This document shows positions 18,335-30,389 of a stretch of DNA of 64,000 bases, in pieces (the stretch's first letter is position 1; every line of letters starts with the position of its first letter). The notes beneath the pieces are model-generated. The model did not search any database. It saw only the letters and a list, made by a program, of their open reading frames with translations, and was not told where the DNA came from. The stretch comes from Chloroflexota bacterium (GTDB lineage: Bacteria > Chloroflexota > Anaerolineae > Anaerolineales > Villigracilaceae): assembly GCA_013112685.1 (NCBI GenBank), contig JABFGC010000001.1:310001-374000 (forward strand). The letters are read 5' to 3'. A program made the position numbers and the translations under genes.

Positions 18335-18807
18335 GCGCCGCCTCGCAATCGCCGCACTCGATAGTCCTGCCCATTGGCTTCGAGCACCACATCCTCCGGG
18401 ATCTGCTTTATTTGCATCCCCGCTTCGATGCAGGTCAGGCGCAGGATGTCCATCATCTGGTCGTCGCCGTTGAGGTAGACGCTTTTCACGCCTTGCTGCT
18501 TCAGGTCAGCCGCAAGCGCCTTCGCCTTGTCGCGCAAGTCGCCATAGACCTTGAGCGAGTCCCGCGCATAGTTCATGGCGCGCTGGGTGAAGACCTTCAT
18601 GCCTTCGGAGGTGAGGTCATATTGCAGGCGGGTGCGGTCAAGGTGTGAAACCTTGACCCAGCCGCGGTGGATGAGGCGTTTGATGTACCAGTTGACGCTG
18701 CCGACGGCAATGCCGAGGCGTTTGGAGAGACTTGCCTGCGTAACAAGCGAATCCTGCGCGATCTCGTCGAGCAGGGCGTATTCGTGCGGTTTGATTTTCG
18801 TGGTCAT
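18331..18807 (-). CDS. Winged helix-turn-helix regulator, locus-associated
   Basis: About 158 residues starting MTTKIKPHEYALLDEIAQDS. The first 70 residues form a winged helix, with ASLSKRLGIAVGSVNWYIKRLIHRG as the recognition region, similar to MarR-like DNA-binding domains. The rest contains DLRDKAKALAADLKQQGVKS and a domain with VYLNGDDQMMDILRL and IKQIPEDVVLEANGQDY, which may bind a nucleotide sugar or other small ligand. It is the first gene of the long polysaccharide unit and overlaps the WbpB-like gene, so it probably regulates that unit, possibly with its own synthesis. The ligand is unknown. Confidence 0.7.
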   Translation of the reverse strand: MTTKIKPHEYALLDEIAQDSLVTQASLSKRLGIAVGSVNWYIKRLIHRGWVKVSHLDRTRLQYDLTSEGMKVFTQRAMNYARDSLKVYGDLRDKAKALAADLKQQGVKSVYLNGDDQMMDILRLTCIEAGMQIKQIPEDVVLEANGQDYRVRRLRGGA

Positions 18808-18900
18808 AATCGAGCGTTCAGATTTTGAATTCTGACACAAATCCCCCGGAGAGTCAAGCCGAGTCGGGCATGAGAATCCCTACGATTCCCCTATGAAGAA

Positions 18901-18932
18901 GACCTGACAGGTTTTCGGAAACCTGTCAGGTC
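18901..18932. repeat. ACCTGACAGGT palindrome
   Basis: A perfect inverted repeat with 14-bp arms around a 4-bp loop (GACCTGACAGGTTT on the left). It overlaps the last codons and stop of the GT1 gene and could act as a transcript-end hairpin. There is no long T run on either side, so a REP-like element is as likely as an intrinsic terminator. Confidence 0.75.
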
Positions 18933-20074
18933 TGTACTTGCTTTTTCAACACATCCCGCATTATGGCTTCGTACTGGTCAACGATCTTCCCAATATCGAA
19001 ATCCTTCGCCTTCTCCAGGCTGGCGCGGCGGAACTGCAAGGAGGCGTTCGCGGTCTGAAATCAACTCGCGCAGGGCGGAGGAAAACGCGGCTTCATCTTT
19101 TACGTCAATCAGGTAGCCGTTTTCGCCGGGAGCAACCAGGTCGAGGAACCCGCCGATGCGGCTGGCGACGATGGCGAGTCCCTTCACCAGCGCATCTACG
19201 CCGACGACGGGCAGGCCCTTCGGTATGAGAGGGCATGAACAAAATATCGCTCACGGAAAATTCGTTCAGCACATCCGCCGGTGTGACCCAGCCCGTCAGG
19301 CGGAAGCGTCCGCTCAGTCCGCGCTTCTCGATCTCCGCCTTCACTTCCTCGAACATGGGACCATCCCCCAGCATGGAACACGTCCAATCCAAATCGGTGA
19401 GTGTGGATAAAACCCGAACGATTGCCATCGGGTTCTTCTGCGAGACGAAGCGCCCGGCAAAGACGATGCGCGGCGTTTGGTTCACCTCGATATGCTCTGT
19501 GACCAGGTGCATAAAATCCGCGCCGTTGGGGATGACGCGAATATCCACGAACGGATAATGCGCCAGCGCCAGTTGCCGCGTGAACTCGCTCACCGCCACC
19601 ACCTGCCTCGCGCGCCGCCAGATCGGGCCGTGTGAACGGTTCCAGCCATTTGAACCAATGCGCAGTCTTTTCCGGCACGCCGCCGGGCACGTCGCCGAGA
19701 TGCGCGGTCAGAATGTACGGCACGCCCGTCAGCAGCGACAAGACAAACGCCAGCGCGCCCGCCGGGACGGCAAAGTGAGTATGAATGACATCGGGGCGGA
19801 AACGCCAAATCAGCGCCAGACCAGCCCACAGTCCGGCGAGATCGAAGGCGAACATGGTCTCGAAACTTGCGGTGAACGCCTCCGTCCGCTTGGATGGAAT
19901 CCGCACCAGCCGAATCCCATCCTGAATTTCTTCGCGGGGCAAGCCGTCCATGTGCGCGGTCAACACGGTCACGGCATGACCGCGCGCCGCGAGTTCACAG
20001 CAAATATCATACGCGGCTCTGCCGCCGCCGCCGCCGATGGGCGGGAATTCATGAATGAGCGTGAGGATGCGCAT
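18926..20074 (-). CDS. GT1-like (GT-B) glycosyltransferase with three apparent frameshifts
   Basis: A GT-B enzyme of about 382 residues in four frame segments. It starts MRILTLIHEFPPIGGGGGRA (donor/acceptor glycine-rich start) with VIHTHFAVPAG and LTAHLGDVPGG; resumes VVAVSEFTRQLALAHYP and IRVIPNGADF; then FAGRFVSQKNPMAIV, LGDGPMFEEVKAEIEKRGL and the donor-site SHTEGLPVVGVDALVKGLA; and ends FDIGKIVDQYEAIMRDVLKK. Breaks are near 19625, 19216 and 19031, the first two at 3-base runs of G or C. The EGLPVV reading restores the canonical E-x7-E region. It is cytosolic or peripheral and belongs to the gmd-headed operon. Confidence 0.8.
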
Positions 20075-20075
20075 G

Positions 20076-22154
20076 TTATTCCGCGAAGGGGTCTTTGCAC
20101 TCGACCAGTTTGGGGCGCGGTTCGAACACCTGAATGTTATTCGAGGTCAGCGTGACGACAGGTTTGTAATTGCACAACAGCGGCGCGCCCACAAAACGAA
20201 CCCACGCCACATTTTCCTCCACAAATGCGCCTTCTTTTTGTTCCGTAAACTTCTGGTCTTCGGCAACGATGAGCGCGAAGCGGCGCGCGCGCAGGTCGGC
20301 GTAATACTTTTCGAGATAGGCGCGGTTGCGCGACATCGCCATTTCCATCAATTCCATTTGTTCGTATTCCGGCACGAGCCTCACGCCGTGCAAATCATCG
20401 AACGCGATCAACTGCCGCTCGGTGATGAACAAAATCTCGCCGCCGCTTTGGAGCGCTTCCTGCAATCTTTGAATGTCCTTCTCTGCAATGGTTTTGTCGT
20501 AAGATGGAAAAAAGCCGATGTTGCGGATCGCAAACCCAAGCGGAATCAGCAAAGCGGCGGATACCGCGCCCCAACTGACCCTGCCCCTCATCGGCTGCGC
20601 ATCAGACTCCGCCCTGACCTGCTTCGCCCAAATCGAAGTGACCAACACCGACAGCATCACCAGATACGCATCCATGTTGTGCAAATCGCCGCCGCCGCCA
20701 ATCTTCGTGCTGACAATCGCCCCGCCGACGAATAACACAGCGAGCATGGCTATTAAAACCAGCCAGCGCGCCCTCACCCTACCCCTCTCCCTCCGGGAGA
20801 GGGGACTCCCCTTTGGGGATGAGGGAAAGATCATTTGATACAACGCAACGAATAACGGCGCTGAGACCAGCAAAATTCCCGGCAGAATTCCCATCGGAAA
20901 GGTTTCGTTCGGGAGCAAGCGGCTCCAAATCAAATCGGAAGTGAAACTGGAGCCAAACGCGGAAAGGTCGGGGTTGCCTGAAATGCGGATGTAAACGAAT
21001 TGCGAGAGCAGCGCCGCCGCGAGTCCGCTTGCGCCCCAAACGAAGGGAGTGATCCAATATTTCCAGCCCGTATGCCCTGCGTTCCCGCTCAAAACGGCGT
21101 CCTCGTCGCCGGGGACGGCGGCATGAGCGGAAATTGGCGTTTCCAAAATGTAAATCGCAATCGCCAGCATCGCCGGCACCGGAAACCAGTTCACGCGGCT
21201 GATCCCCGCCCAAAGCGAGGCGAGGACGATGATGATTATGTTTTGAAGTCCCGCAGTTCCGCCGCCGAGTATTTTCGGCGGCAAGCCGCCCGACTCCAAA
21301 CGGATGCCCGCCAGGATCAAAATCACCATCACCTGCAAGTGATAGTACACCGCGCCTTGTAGGTAAAACAGAAATGCCCACGCGGTGACGAGGGCAGTCA
21401 CACCACGACTTAATTTCATTCTTCGCGCAAGGAGGAAGGACGCGCCGAGCGTCAGCCCGAACCAAAGCAGCGCCTGCCAAAAACGATGAAACCAGAGCGG
21501 CAAACCGTCAATCAAAAACGGAATGGATAAAAGCAGGTACCGCGACGGGTGCAGGAACGGAAGCGGGAGTTCCATCCCATAAAGTTTTTCGGCGAAAAAT
21601 AACGAGGCGTAATAATGGCGTCCCGCTTCGGAGTAGCCCATCGAAAACGGGTTGGCGGAGGTGATGGAAAAAATGCCGTAGGTTTGGTAGATCATCCCCT
21701 GAGTCAGCAAAACGATTGCGAAGGTAGCGTGCCATTCCAGTTTGCGAATCAGTTTCAAGCCGATGGTTTGAATCAGGCTTGCCCAGAGGAAGACCCACAA
21801 AATCGGCATGACTTGCGGAAGGATGTTTCCGAATACCTGCAATCGAACGAACCAGACCGAGATAAATCCGCCCAACACCATCAAAACGCCTGCAATGGAA
21901 AGCAAAGGCTTGGGGTGTGAACCAAGTTCACCGAAGCGAGAGGCGAGGCGATCCAAACGCGGTGAACGAGCCAGCCACGCGGCGGCAATCGCCGTCAACG
22001 CGAAGACGCCCACCAGCCCGATCCACTTGGAGCGCAGGAGGGCGATCTCCAATTCGTTCGTGCGCTGAATCACCTGGGGAATCGCCAGCAGGCTGACGAC
22101 AACCAGAGACCACAACCACGTTTGCAGGAATTTTTGGGTGGAGACGGATTCCAT
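20076..22154 (-). CDS. Large polytopic membrane protein carrying in-frame palindromic repeats
   Basis: About 692 residues from MESVSTQKFLQTWLW, with a dozen or more hydrophobic segments to about residue 540 and a soluble C-terminal part (SGGEILFITERQLIAFDDLH, LVECKDPFAE). The layout suggests a GT-C-like or oligosaccharide-handling membrane protein; no catalytic motif is clear. The region GSPLSRRERGRVRARW, HAAVPGDEDAVLSGN and GGLPPKILGGGTAG each coincide with a palindromic DNA repeat (20771-20825, 21085-21130, 21259-21290) and look like translated repeat insertions in loops. The start at 22154 is chosen over the open frame to 22250, which runs through a repeat. No frameshift is seen. Confidence 0.65.
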   Translation of the reverse strand: MESVSTQKFLQTWLWSLVVVSLLAIPQVIQRTNELEIALLRSKWIGLVGVFALTAIAAAWLARSPRLDRLASRFGELGSHPKPLLSIAGVLMVLGGFISVWFVRLQVFGNILPQVMPILWVFLWASLIQTIGLKLIRKLEWHATFAIVLLTQGMIYQTYGIFSITSANPFSMGYSEAGRHYYASLFFAEKLYGMELPLPFLHPSRYLLLSIPFLIDGLPLWFHRFWQALLWFGLTLGASFLLARRMKLSRGVTALVTAWAFLFYLQGAVYYHLQVMVILILAGIRLESGGLPPKILGGGTAGLQNIIIIVLASLWAGISRVNWFPVPAMLAIAIYILETPISAHAAVPGDEDAVLSGNAGHTGWKYWITPFVWGASGLAAALLSQFVYIRISGNPDLSAFGSSFTSDLIWSRLLPNETFPMGILPGILLVSAPLFVALYQMIFPSSPKGSPLSRRERGRVRARWLVLIAMLAVLFVGGAIVSTKIGGGGDLHNMDAYLVMLSVLVTSIWAKQVRAESDAQPMRGRVSWGAVSAALLIPLGFAIRNIGFFPSYDKTIAEKDIQRLQEALQSGGEILFITERQLIAFDDLHGVRLVPEYEQMELMEMAMSRNRAYLEKYYADLRARRFALIVAEDQKFTEQKEGAFVEENVAWVRFVGAPLLCNYKPVVTLTSNNIQVFEPRPKLVECKDPFAE
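20771..20825. repeat. In-frame palindromic element (SPLSRRERGRVR)
   Basis: CCCCTCTCCC (20782-20791) pairs with GGGAGAGGGG (20795-20804), with outer CCCTCA/TGAGGG arms. It is a diverged copy of the 59-bp repeat at 5917-5975. It is translated in frame as an Arg-rich stretch. Confidence 0.85.
21085..21130. repeat. In-frame palindromic element (AAVPGDEDAV)
   Basis: Outer arms CCGCTCA (21085-21091) and TGAGCGG (21124-21130) enclose a GC-rich core with GCGTCC and GGGACGG. The minus-strand translation reads HAAVPGDEDAVLSG within the membrane protein. Confidence 0.65.
21259..21290. repeat. In-frame compound palindrome (GGLPPKILGGG)
   Basis: CCGCCGA (21262-21268) pairs with TCGGCGG (21275-21281), and an overlapping GGCGGC (21277-21282) pairs with GCCGCC (21285-21290). 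It is translated as GGLPPKILGGGT. Confidence 0.65.
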
Positions 22155-22162
22155 AAGATTAT

Positions 22163-22237
22163 GTACCGCGCGCGAAATGAATTTCGCAGTACCGTGAGGT
22201 TTATCTCGCACAGGGCGCAAAATAAATCTTGCGTTAC
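22163..22237. repeat. GCGCGAAATGAATTTCGC repeat pair
   Basis: GCGCGCGAAATGAATTTCGC at about 22168-22187 and a diverged GCGCAAAATAAATCTTGCG at 22215-22233. The second ends with GTTACG, which supplies the stop of the flippase-like gene (TAA at 22236-22234), the same arrangement seen at 17393. Confidence 0.7.
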
Positions 22238-23135
22238 GTTTTCTTTTCATTCATCGCCGCCAGAATGGACGGCAGGAAGAACGCCCCCGGCAGGCTGGCA
22301 GTGACGAACAGCACGCGGGTCAGCAGGGCGATGGTGGCGCTCTCGGAGGAGGTCAGCCCGCCGAGTTGGACGAGCAGGAAGGTCATGGAGAGTTCCTGCA
22401 CGCCCAAACCGTTGATGGAAATTGGGACGAGCGTCACGAAATACGTCAGCGTGTACATGCCCGCCACCAGCCAATAGGAAAGATGATGGTCAATGCCGAG
22501 CAGGAGCAGGTAGATCATCAGGTAAATGAACAGTTGGTTGCCAAGCGTGGCGAGCAGCGCGCCGCCCAATCCCGCCGGTTTTTTCAGCCAGATGGAAAAC
22601 GCTTCCAGCGTGCGCCTGGCAAACTCCACGCCTTTTGGAACAAGCCAGCCAGCGTGAACGATTGCGCAAGCGCGCCGTCCAAGGAAAACAGCGGGATCAA
22701 ACCCAAAGGCAGGGCAACCATCATTCCCGCCATCCCAATCAGCCGGTCCGCGACGAGCGAGGCGAGGCAGATGGCGCGGTCATAGCCCAATTGCATCGCG
22801 CCGCCCAGCCGCACCACGTCCCCGCCGATGGTGGTCGGCAAAAAATTGGAGGAGAAATTGCCGGTGAACATCAACATAATCGCGCGCAGAAAGGGAATCT
22901 TCACCCCTGCGGATCGAAGCAAAACATACCAGCGCGTTGCGGCGAAAGTGCGCGAGACCAGCAACGCAAGAAGCCCCAGCAGCAAATACACAATGGAAAC
23001 GCGGCGCAGCGCGGAAAACAGCTGCCCGTCCCCCTCTTCCTGAATCAGGATCAACAACAACGCCAGCGCCAGCAGGCTGCCTAGTCCGCGCACGACCGTC
23101 TGGCGGTTTTCACGCAGCCACTTAATCATCGCCAT
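22234..23135 (-). CDS. Lysylphosphatidylglycerol synthase TM-region-like (flippase-like) protein, one apparent frameshift
   Basis: About 300 residues with eight or so membrane segments, in two frames. The first part includes MAMIKWLRENRQTVVRG, the conserved AATRWYVLLRSAGVKIPF and NFSSNFLPTTIGGDVVR, LASLVADRLIGMAG; the second continues with VPKGVEFARRTLEAF, VPISINGLGVQELSMTFLL. These match the UPF0104/AglD2-like family often found beside glycosyltransferases and proposed to move lipid-linked sugars. The frame changes near 22632-22641, where inserting one base restores GLVPKGVEF. It overlaps the GT2 gene at 23122 by 14 bp. Confidence 0.8.
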
Positions 23136-24078
23136 CCAGGTTGATCTTGGTGCGGACGGTGTATGTGGGCTTGCGCTGGGACTCGTGATAGGTGCGCACC
23201 AGAAGTTCCGCGATCAAGCCCATCAGCATGGATTGAAAGCCGAGGATGAAGAACATCACGCTGGTCTGGAAGAGCGGCGAGCCGGTGACGGCGACCAGGA
23301 AGAAGATCCGCCGCACGAACAAATACACCATGATGATGGCGCTGATGATCATCAGCAATCCGCCCGTACCGCCGAAGAGGTAGATCGGTTTGGAGGAATA
23401 ACTGACGAGGAACTTGACCGTGAACAGATCGAGAACGACCTTTGCGGTTCTCTCCAGCCCGTACTTGGTCCTGCCAAATTTGCGGGGGTGGTGGTTGACG
23501 ACGACCTCGGTGATGCGCGCGCCGACGGAATTTGCAAACACCGGAATGAAACGGTGCATTTCGCCGTACAGGCGAAATCCTTCGAGAACGTCGCGGCGGT
23601 AGGCTTTGAGCGTGCAGCCGTAATCGTGCAGGTGGACGCCGGTGACGCGCGAGATGAGCCAGTTGGCGATCATGGACGGGAAGTTGCGCGTGACGGCGTT
23701 GTCCTTGCGGTTCCTGCGCCAGCCGCTGACGAGGTCGTAGCCTTCGTCGAGTTTGGTCAACAGCATGGGGATATCCGCCGGGTCGTTCTGCATGTCGGCG
23801 TCGAGCAGGATGATGATGTCCCCGTCCGAGTGGTCAATCCCGGCTGCGATGGCGGCGGTCTGACCGAAGTTGCGGCGGAAGGAGATCACGCGCACGTGTC
23901 CGGGGTCTTTGGCGGCATATTCCTGAAGGATGGACAGGCTGCGGTCGTAACTGCCGTCGTCCACGAGGATGACCTCCCAGGTTTTGCCGAGGGATTTCAT
24001 GGTCTGGTAGATGGCATCAAAGAGAAGCGCCAGGTTATCCTGTTCGTTATAGACGGGGATGACGAGGGAAAGATTCAT
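23122..24078 (-). CDS. Family 2 glycosyltransferase with C-terminal membrane segments
   Basis: 318 residues: a GT2 domain (LSLVIPVYNEQDNLALLFDA, VILVDDGSYDRSL, IILLDADMQNDP, SGWRRNRKDN) followed by KPIYLFGGTGGLLMI and two to three C-terminal membrane helices. This matches GtrB/DPM1-type enzymes that load a sugar onto undecaprenyl or dolichyl phosphate, with QNDP as the metal site extension. The ATG overlaps the stop of the GT39-like gene (24075-24078). It could supply lipid-linked sugar to the neighbouring GT-C-type membrane proteins. Confidence 0.88.
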   Translation of the reverse strand: MNLSLVIPVYNEQDNLALLFDAIYQTMKSLGKTWEVILVDDGSYDRSLSILQEYAAKDPGHVRVISFRRNFGQTAAIAAGIDHSDGDIIILLDADMQNDPADIPMLLTKLDEGYDLVSGWRRNRKDNAVTRNFPSMIANWLISRVTGVHLHDYGCTLKAYRRDVLEGFRLYGEMHRFIPVFANSVGARITEVVVNHHPRKFGRTKYGLERTAKVVLDLFTVKFLVSYSSKPIYLFGGTGGLLMIISAIIMVYLFVRRIFFLVAVTGSPLFQTSVMFFILGFQSMLMGLIAELLVRTYHESQRKPTYTVRTKINLDGDD

Positions 24079-25936
24079 GGCAAACGTTGAAATATCCTTA
24101 GTTCGGCGCCCTCGACGCAGGAAGGCGAATCGGCGGGTCGGGGAAACTCCTGGAATTCCTGTGGGGTCAGGAAATCAGCCCAGTTTGCGTAGCGTTTGGC
24201 TTCGATGATGAAGACGTCCGCTTCGCTGCGCCAGCGCAGGTCCAGTTCGCCGTTCCAGTGGCTGAAGTAGTAGAGGACATCCGGGTCGCCGCCGATGTGG
24301 AAAGTATACCCATCATTGATCTGCGGCGGGAAGATGCGCGCCTGCGGCGCGTAGATCATGGGCGTGAAGGCGTTGCCGCCGTCCCAATATACCAGACTAT
24401 CGGGCGGGATGATCGAAGCGAGATACGCGCCGAGGTTTTCATGACTGCGGAGGATGTCGGTATTGCAATCGCGTTTGCTTTCGCCGAGGTGCAGGACGGG
24501 GGAGAGAACAAAGCCGGTCACGAGAAACGAATTGACGAGGGTAAGCGCAAAGCCCGTTTTCTTTTCGCGCTTCCAGATGAAGAATGCGGCGAGCCAAAAC
24601 GCCCAAGCCGATCAGAAGCCCGAGCGCGGAACTCACCCAGCGCTTGACCTGCGCCAGCGGCATATCGAGACCCTGGGTGAGCGCATCCACGAGGGCGACG
24701 AAGCCGATCCCGCCGGAGCGCAAGCGCGGCACGATGGGCAGGTTGAGCAATCCGTTGCCGACCTGCTCGAAGAGTGAGAAGCCCATCCCGGCGGAGGTTA
24801 CGAGGACCAAGAAGACCGTCAACGCCTGCACGGCGCGCTGCGGGTTTTTGTCCCAGGCGTGCGCAAATGCAACGACGAAGAAGAGAATCCCCAGCGGGTC
24901 GAAGAAGCCGAGGTAGTTGGAAAAACAAAAGACGCACGAATAACTCTCGTACTGACTCGCCAGCGACGCCCAGCCGTGCATGAGCGCGAGCACGAAATAA
25001 CTTACAGCGAGGAAAAAAGCCGTCCGCATGGCAGGAGCAGACTTCCAGTCCGCGCGAGGCGGAAGGAGGATCAGCCCAAAGAGACTGCCCAAAATCGGGA
25101 TGAAGTGATAGCGCATCCCTTGAAAGAACGAGTTCAAGCGGTTCCAAAAATCAATGCTGGGATCCCAAACCGGCACGGAGTCGGTCGGGATGCGGAAGGG
25201 GTCGAGGAAGGGCGTCAGGCTTTCGGGGAGCCAGGGCGCCCAAATGGTCATGACGCGGGGCCCAATACCAGGCGTGAAAGACGAGGAGCGCCAGCGAACC
25301 CGCCGCCAATGCCCAACTCCCTTTTTGTCTGCCATGCTGCCAGTACACATACAGAACGAGCAAGGGGAAAATGGGCGCCATGTTCTGGCGGGTGAACACC
25401 GCCGCCGCCGCCAGAACGGACCCGAGAACGATCTGCCAAAGCGGGCGTTTCTCATCGAGGACGAGCGCGCAGATCCATGCCAACATGCAGGCAATGATGA
25501 CCTCGGAAACGGCGCGCGCATGGAGTTTGATGATCATCGGGCTGAGCGCGAAAACCCAGACCGTCCCCGCCGCTGGGCGGGGAACTGGCCAGCGGCGGGC
25601 GGTTATCCACGTGCCGAACAGGGTCAGCAAACCGAGAAAGATCGAGAAGTATCGCCCCGTGCGCAAGCCCGCGCCAAAGAGGTATTCCGCGATCCCGGGG
25701 ATGATAAAGGCGAACGGCGCCTTGTTGGTCAACGGACCGTACGGCTCGAACGGTTCATACACCCCGTTCAGGTAAAACATGCCCTTGATGAGATACGAAC
25801 CTTCGTCGAGACTGCTGACGGTGGTGTGAGCGTAGACGAACGCCTGGATTAAATAGAGAACCGCCCCCAAGCCCGCCACCAGAAGCGGCAGCCGCGCAGG
25901 CAGTTCCCTGTTCTTCAGAAACCCGAATATCGTCAT
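24075..25936 (-). CDS. GT39-like membrane glycosyltransferase, two apparent frameshifts
   Basis: About 620 residues in three frame segments. It starts MTIFGFLKNRELPARL, with SSLDEGSYLIKGMFY and EPYGPLTNKAPFAF near residues 45-70, the conserved acidic loop typical of PMT/ArnT-like (GT39) transferases. Then many membrane segments follow through VWDPSIDFWNRLNSFFQG, LVLVTSAGMGFSL and a soluble C-terminal part with YWDGGNAFTPMIYAP. The breaks are at C/G runs near 25257-25263 (restores YWAP-RVMTIWAP) and near an A4 run at 24596-24599 (restores FFIWKREKKTGF). A perfect 11-bp palindrome at 25566-25599 is read in frame as RRWPVPRPAAG. Donor and acceptor are unknown. Confidence 0.75.
25566..25599. repeat. 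In-frame palindromic element (RRWPVPRPAAG)
   Basis: Perfect 11-bp arms, CCCGCCGCTGG (25566-25576) and CCAGCGGCGGG (25589-25599), around a 12-bp loop, inside the GT39-like gene. It is translated without breaking the frame. Confidence 0.8.
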
Positions 25937-25982
25937 AAGAAAAGAAGTGACAGCCAATCCCGATTGACTGCCACTTGATTGC

Positions 25983-28584
<2,602 letters not shown>

Positions 28585-28623
28585 ATTTCCACTTTTACCA
28601 TGAAATCCCGTTCCGTTTGCCGC

Positions 28624-30384
28624 TTATTCGCATCCGGCTACCCGATAAATCTTCGCTGAGGGCAGGGCAAATTCGGCTTGATACCAATCCGGCAAGCCAT
28701 CGAGCAGGTCCACGTTGAAACTTTGCGGCATCCCGCCGGCGTAAATGTGACTCAGGTTTTGCCCGCACAGCAAGGCGTGACCTTCCGGCTGGTCGAGATG
28801 CAATCCAATTGGAGCGAGTGTGGTTCTGCGGGAGATGAGCGGCGCGATCCAAATTCCGCCGTCCACGCCGGTGCGTGTTTCGGGCGACTCAAGCGCGGTC
28901 ACATATAAATTGGCGGAGGCGATGAGGATGTTCGCATCGGGCGGGAGGGTCTTGTCCATCCATGCGATGGCAGCCAGATCGTCGTAGGTGACCAGTTGAC
29001 AGCAATCGGACGGATAAAATTCGTGATGAAGGCTTGCGTTCCAAATCACCAGCCCAAAGGGAAGAAAAGCCGTCAGGCGGGCTGGCAGCAACCAGTCCGG
29101 TTTGAGGCGGGTGAGCGATTGTGTCAACCCGGAGAGTCCCAATCCTCCCAAAATCGAAAGCGGAAGATACATCATCATCTGCACGTAGGGACGGTCGAGC
29201 AGGGTCTGGGCGCCATAACCGGGGATGTGGATCGGAACGAACAAGCCGGATATCAGCAGGGGAAGCGAAAGGAGCAGGAGAAAAGCCAGGTTGGAATGGA
29301 AGCGGACGGCAAAAGGGGAAAGGACGAGAATCAGGGCAAGCATCCAAATGTCGGTCTTTCGATAGCCATCTACGAGGGTCTGGAGGACGGGGCTTTGCCA
29401 AACGAAAACGAGTTCAACCGCCAGGATGAAAAGGATGCCTGCGAATGTTATGCGTTGGAATTGATGATCCAGCCGTTTTTGCAAAGCAGCAACGAGCCAT
29501 GCAATCCCGATAACGGCAAAGAAAACCAGCGAGCGCGTGTGGATCAAAGCAGTTACGAAGACGCCCGCGCCCAGCAAAAAATAAAACGGTAACCGCCTGG
29601 CATCGAATTGACCGTTTCGATACGCGACGTAGCCGAGACTCGAAACAAAATGGACGCCGACCAAACTAAGGAGCGCGGGATATTTCCCCCAATCCAACAG
29701 ATGAGAGGGCATGTGCCAGCCGAACCCGGCGAGCAGGACGGTGAAGAGCGCTGCCGCATCCAAACCGGTTTCGCGCCGGACGATAAAAAACAGGGAAAGG
29801 GGAAGGATGGCAAGAATCACCTGACCGAACGCGAGCATGACCTCGATGACGTTCGATTGAAAGAAATAAACGAACACCGAGATCAGAACATGATAGCCGA
29901 TGTGATAATACGCGCCCTGCCCATTGACGGGAATTTCCATTGTCTTTAAAAATGTTTCGATGAGGCGGTAATGCTCCGCCGAGTCGAAATAGGAAGGCAA
30001 GACCGCTTTCTGCAAAAACGCGAAACGCAAAACGAGGGAAACGGCAAGGAAGAGAATCAGCGCCGCAAAAGGCAGGGAGAAACGCCCCACTTTTTTTACG
30101 ATCACGAACAAGGAAAGGAGAAGTATCGAAGCGGCAAGGACTTTTCCAACCGCCGCTCCAAAAACGGATGAAACGGAAAACAGCAAAACAGCCCAGATGC
30201 CAACCGGAAGGAACCACCCTGAAATGGAAAGGGAGAAGTATTCGGCAGGAGCCGGACCTTTACCGAAAATTTTAAAAAGCGCGCGGTGAGTGACGAGTTG
30301 TCCCCACGCGAGAATGAGCAGGATCCATGCAAGCGTCCAGGCGTGACTGCCCAGCGCGCGAAAACCATCCAGCCAGATGTTCAT
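28624..30384 (-). CDS. Polytopic membrane protein, GT-C-like
   Basis: 586 residues, intact, with about a dozen hydrophobic segments and a soluble C-terminal domain of roughly 130 residues that includes LVTYDDLAAIAWMDKTLPPDAN and TALESPETRTGVDGG. The FDSAEHYRLIETFLK and QGAYYHIGYHV region resembles the acidic-loop region of GT-C transferases. It starts at 30384 (MNIWLDGFRAL) just downstream of the membrane-anchored protein gene and ends 40 bp before the next membrane protein. Function is inferred from layout and neighbours only. Confidence 0.6.
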   Translation of the reverse strand: MNIWLDGFRALGSHAWTLAWILLILAWGQLVTHRALFKIFGKGPAPAEYFSLSISGWFLPVGIWAVLLFSVSSVFGAAVGKVLAASILLLSLFVIVKKVGRFSLPFAALILFLAVSLVLRFAFLQKAVLPSYFDSAEHYRLIETFLKTMEIPVNGQGAYYHIGYHVLISVFVYFFQSNVIEVMLAFGQVILAILPLSLFFIVRRETGLDAAALFTVLLAGFGWHMPSHLLDWGKYPALLSLVGVHFVSSLGYVAYRNGQFDARRLPFYFLLGAGVFVTALIHTRSLVFFAVIGIAWLVAALQKRLDHQFQRITFAGILFILAVELVFVWQSPVLQTLVDGYRKTDIWMLALILVLSPFAVRFHSNLAFLLLLSLPLLISGLFVPIHIPGYGAQTLLDRPYVQMMMYLPLSILGGLGLSGLTQSLTRLKPDWLLPARLTAFLPFGLVIWNASLHHEFYPSDCCQLVTYDDLAAIAWMDKTLPPDANILIASANLYVTALESPETRTGVDGGIWIAPLISRRTTLAPIGLHLDQPEGHALLCGQNLSHIYAGGMPQSFNVDLLDGLPDWYQAEFALPSAKIYRVAGCE

Positions 30385-30389
30385 GAAGT

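Noticed and set aside
18901..18932. Simple intrinsic terminator of the GT1 gene
   Set aside because: The palindrome is perfect but no U-rich tract follows on either strand, so it is listed as a repeat instead.
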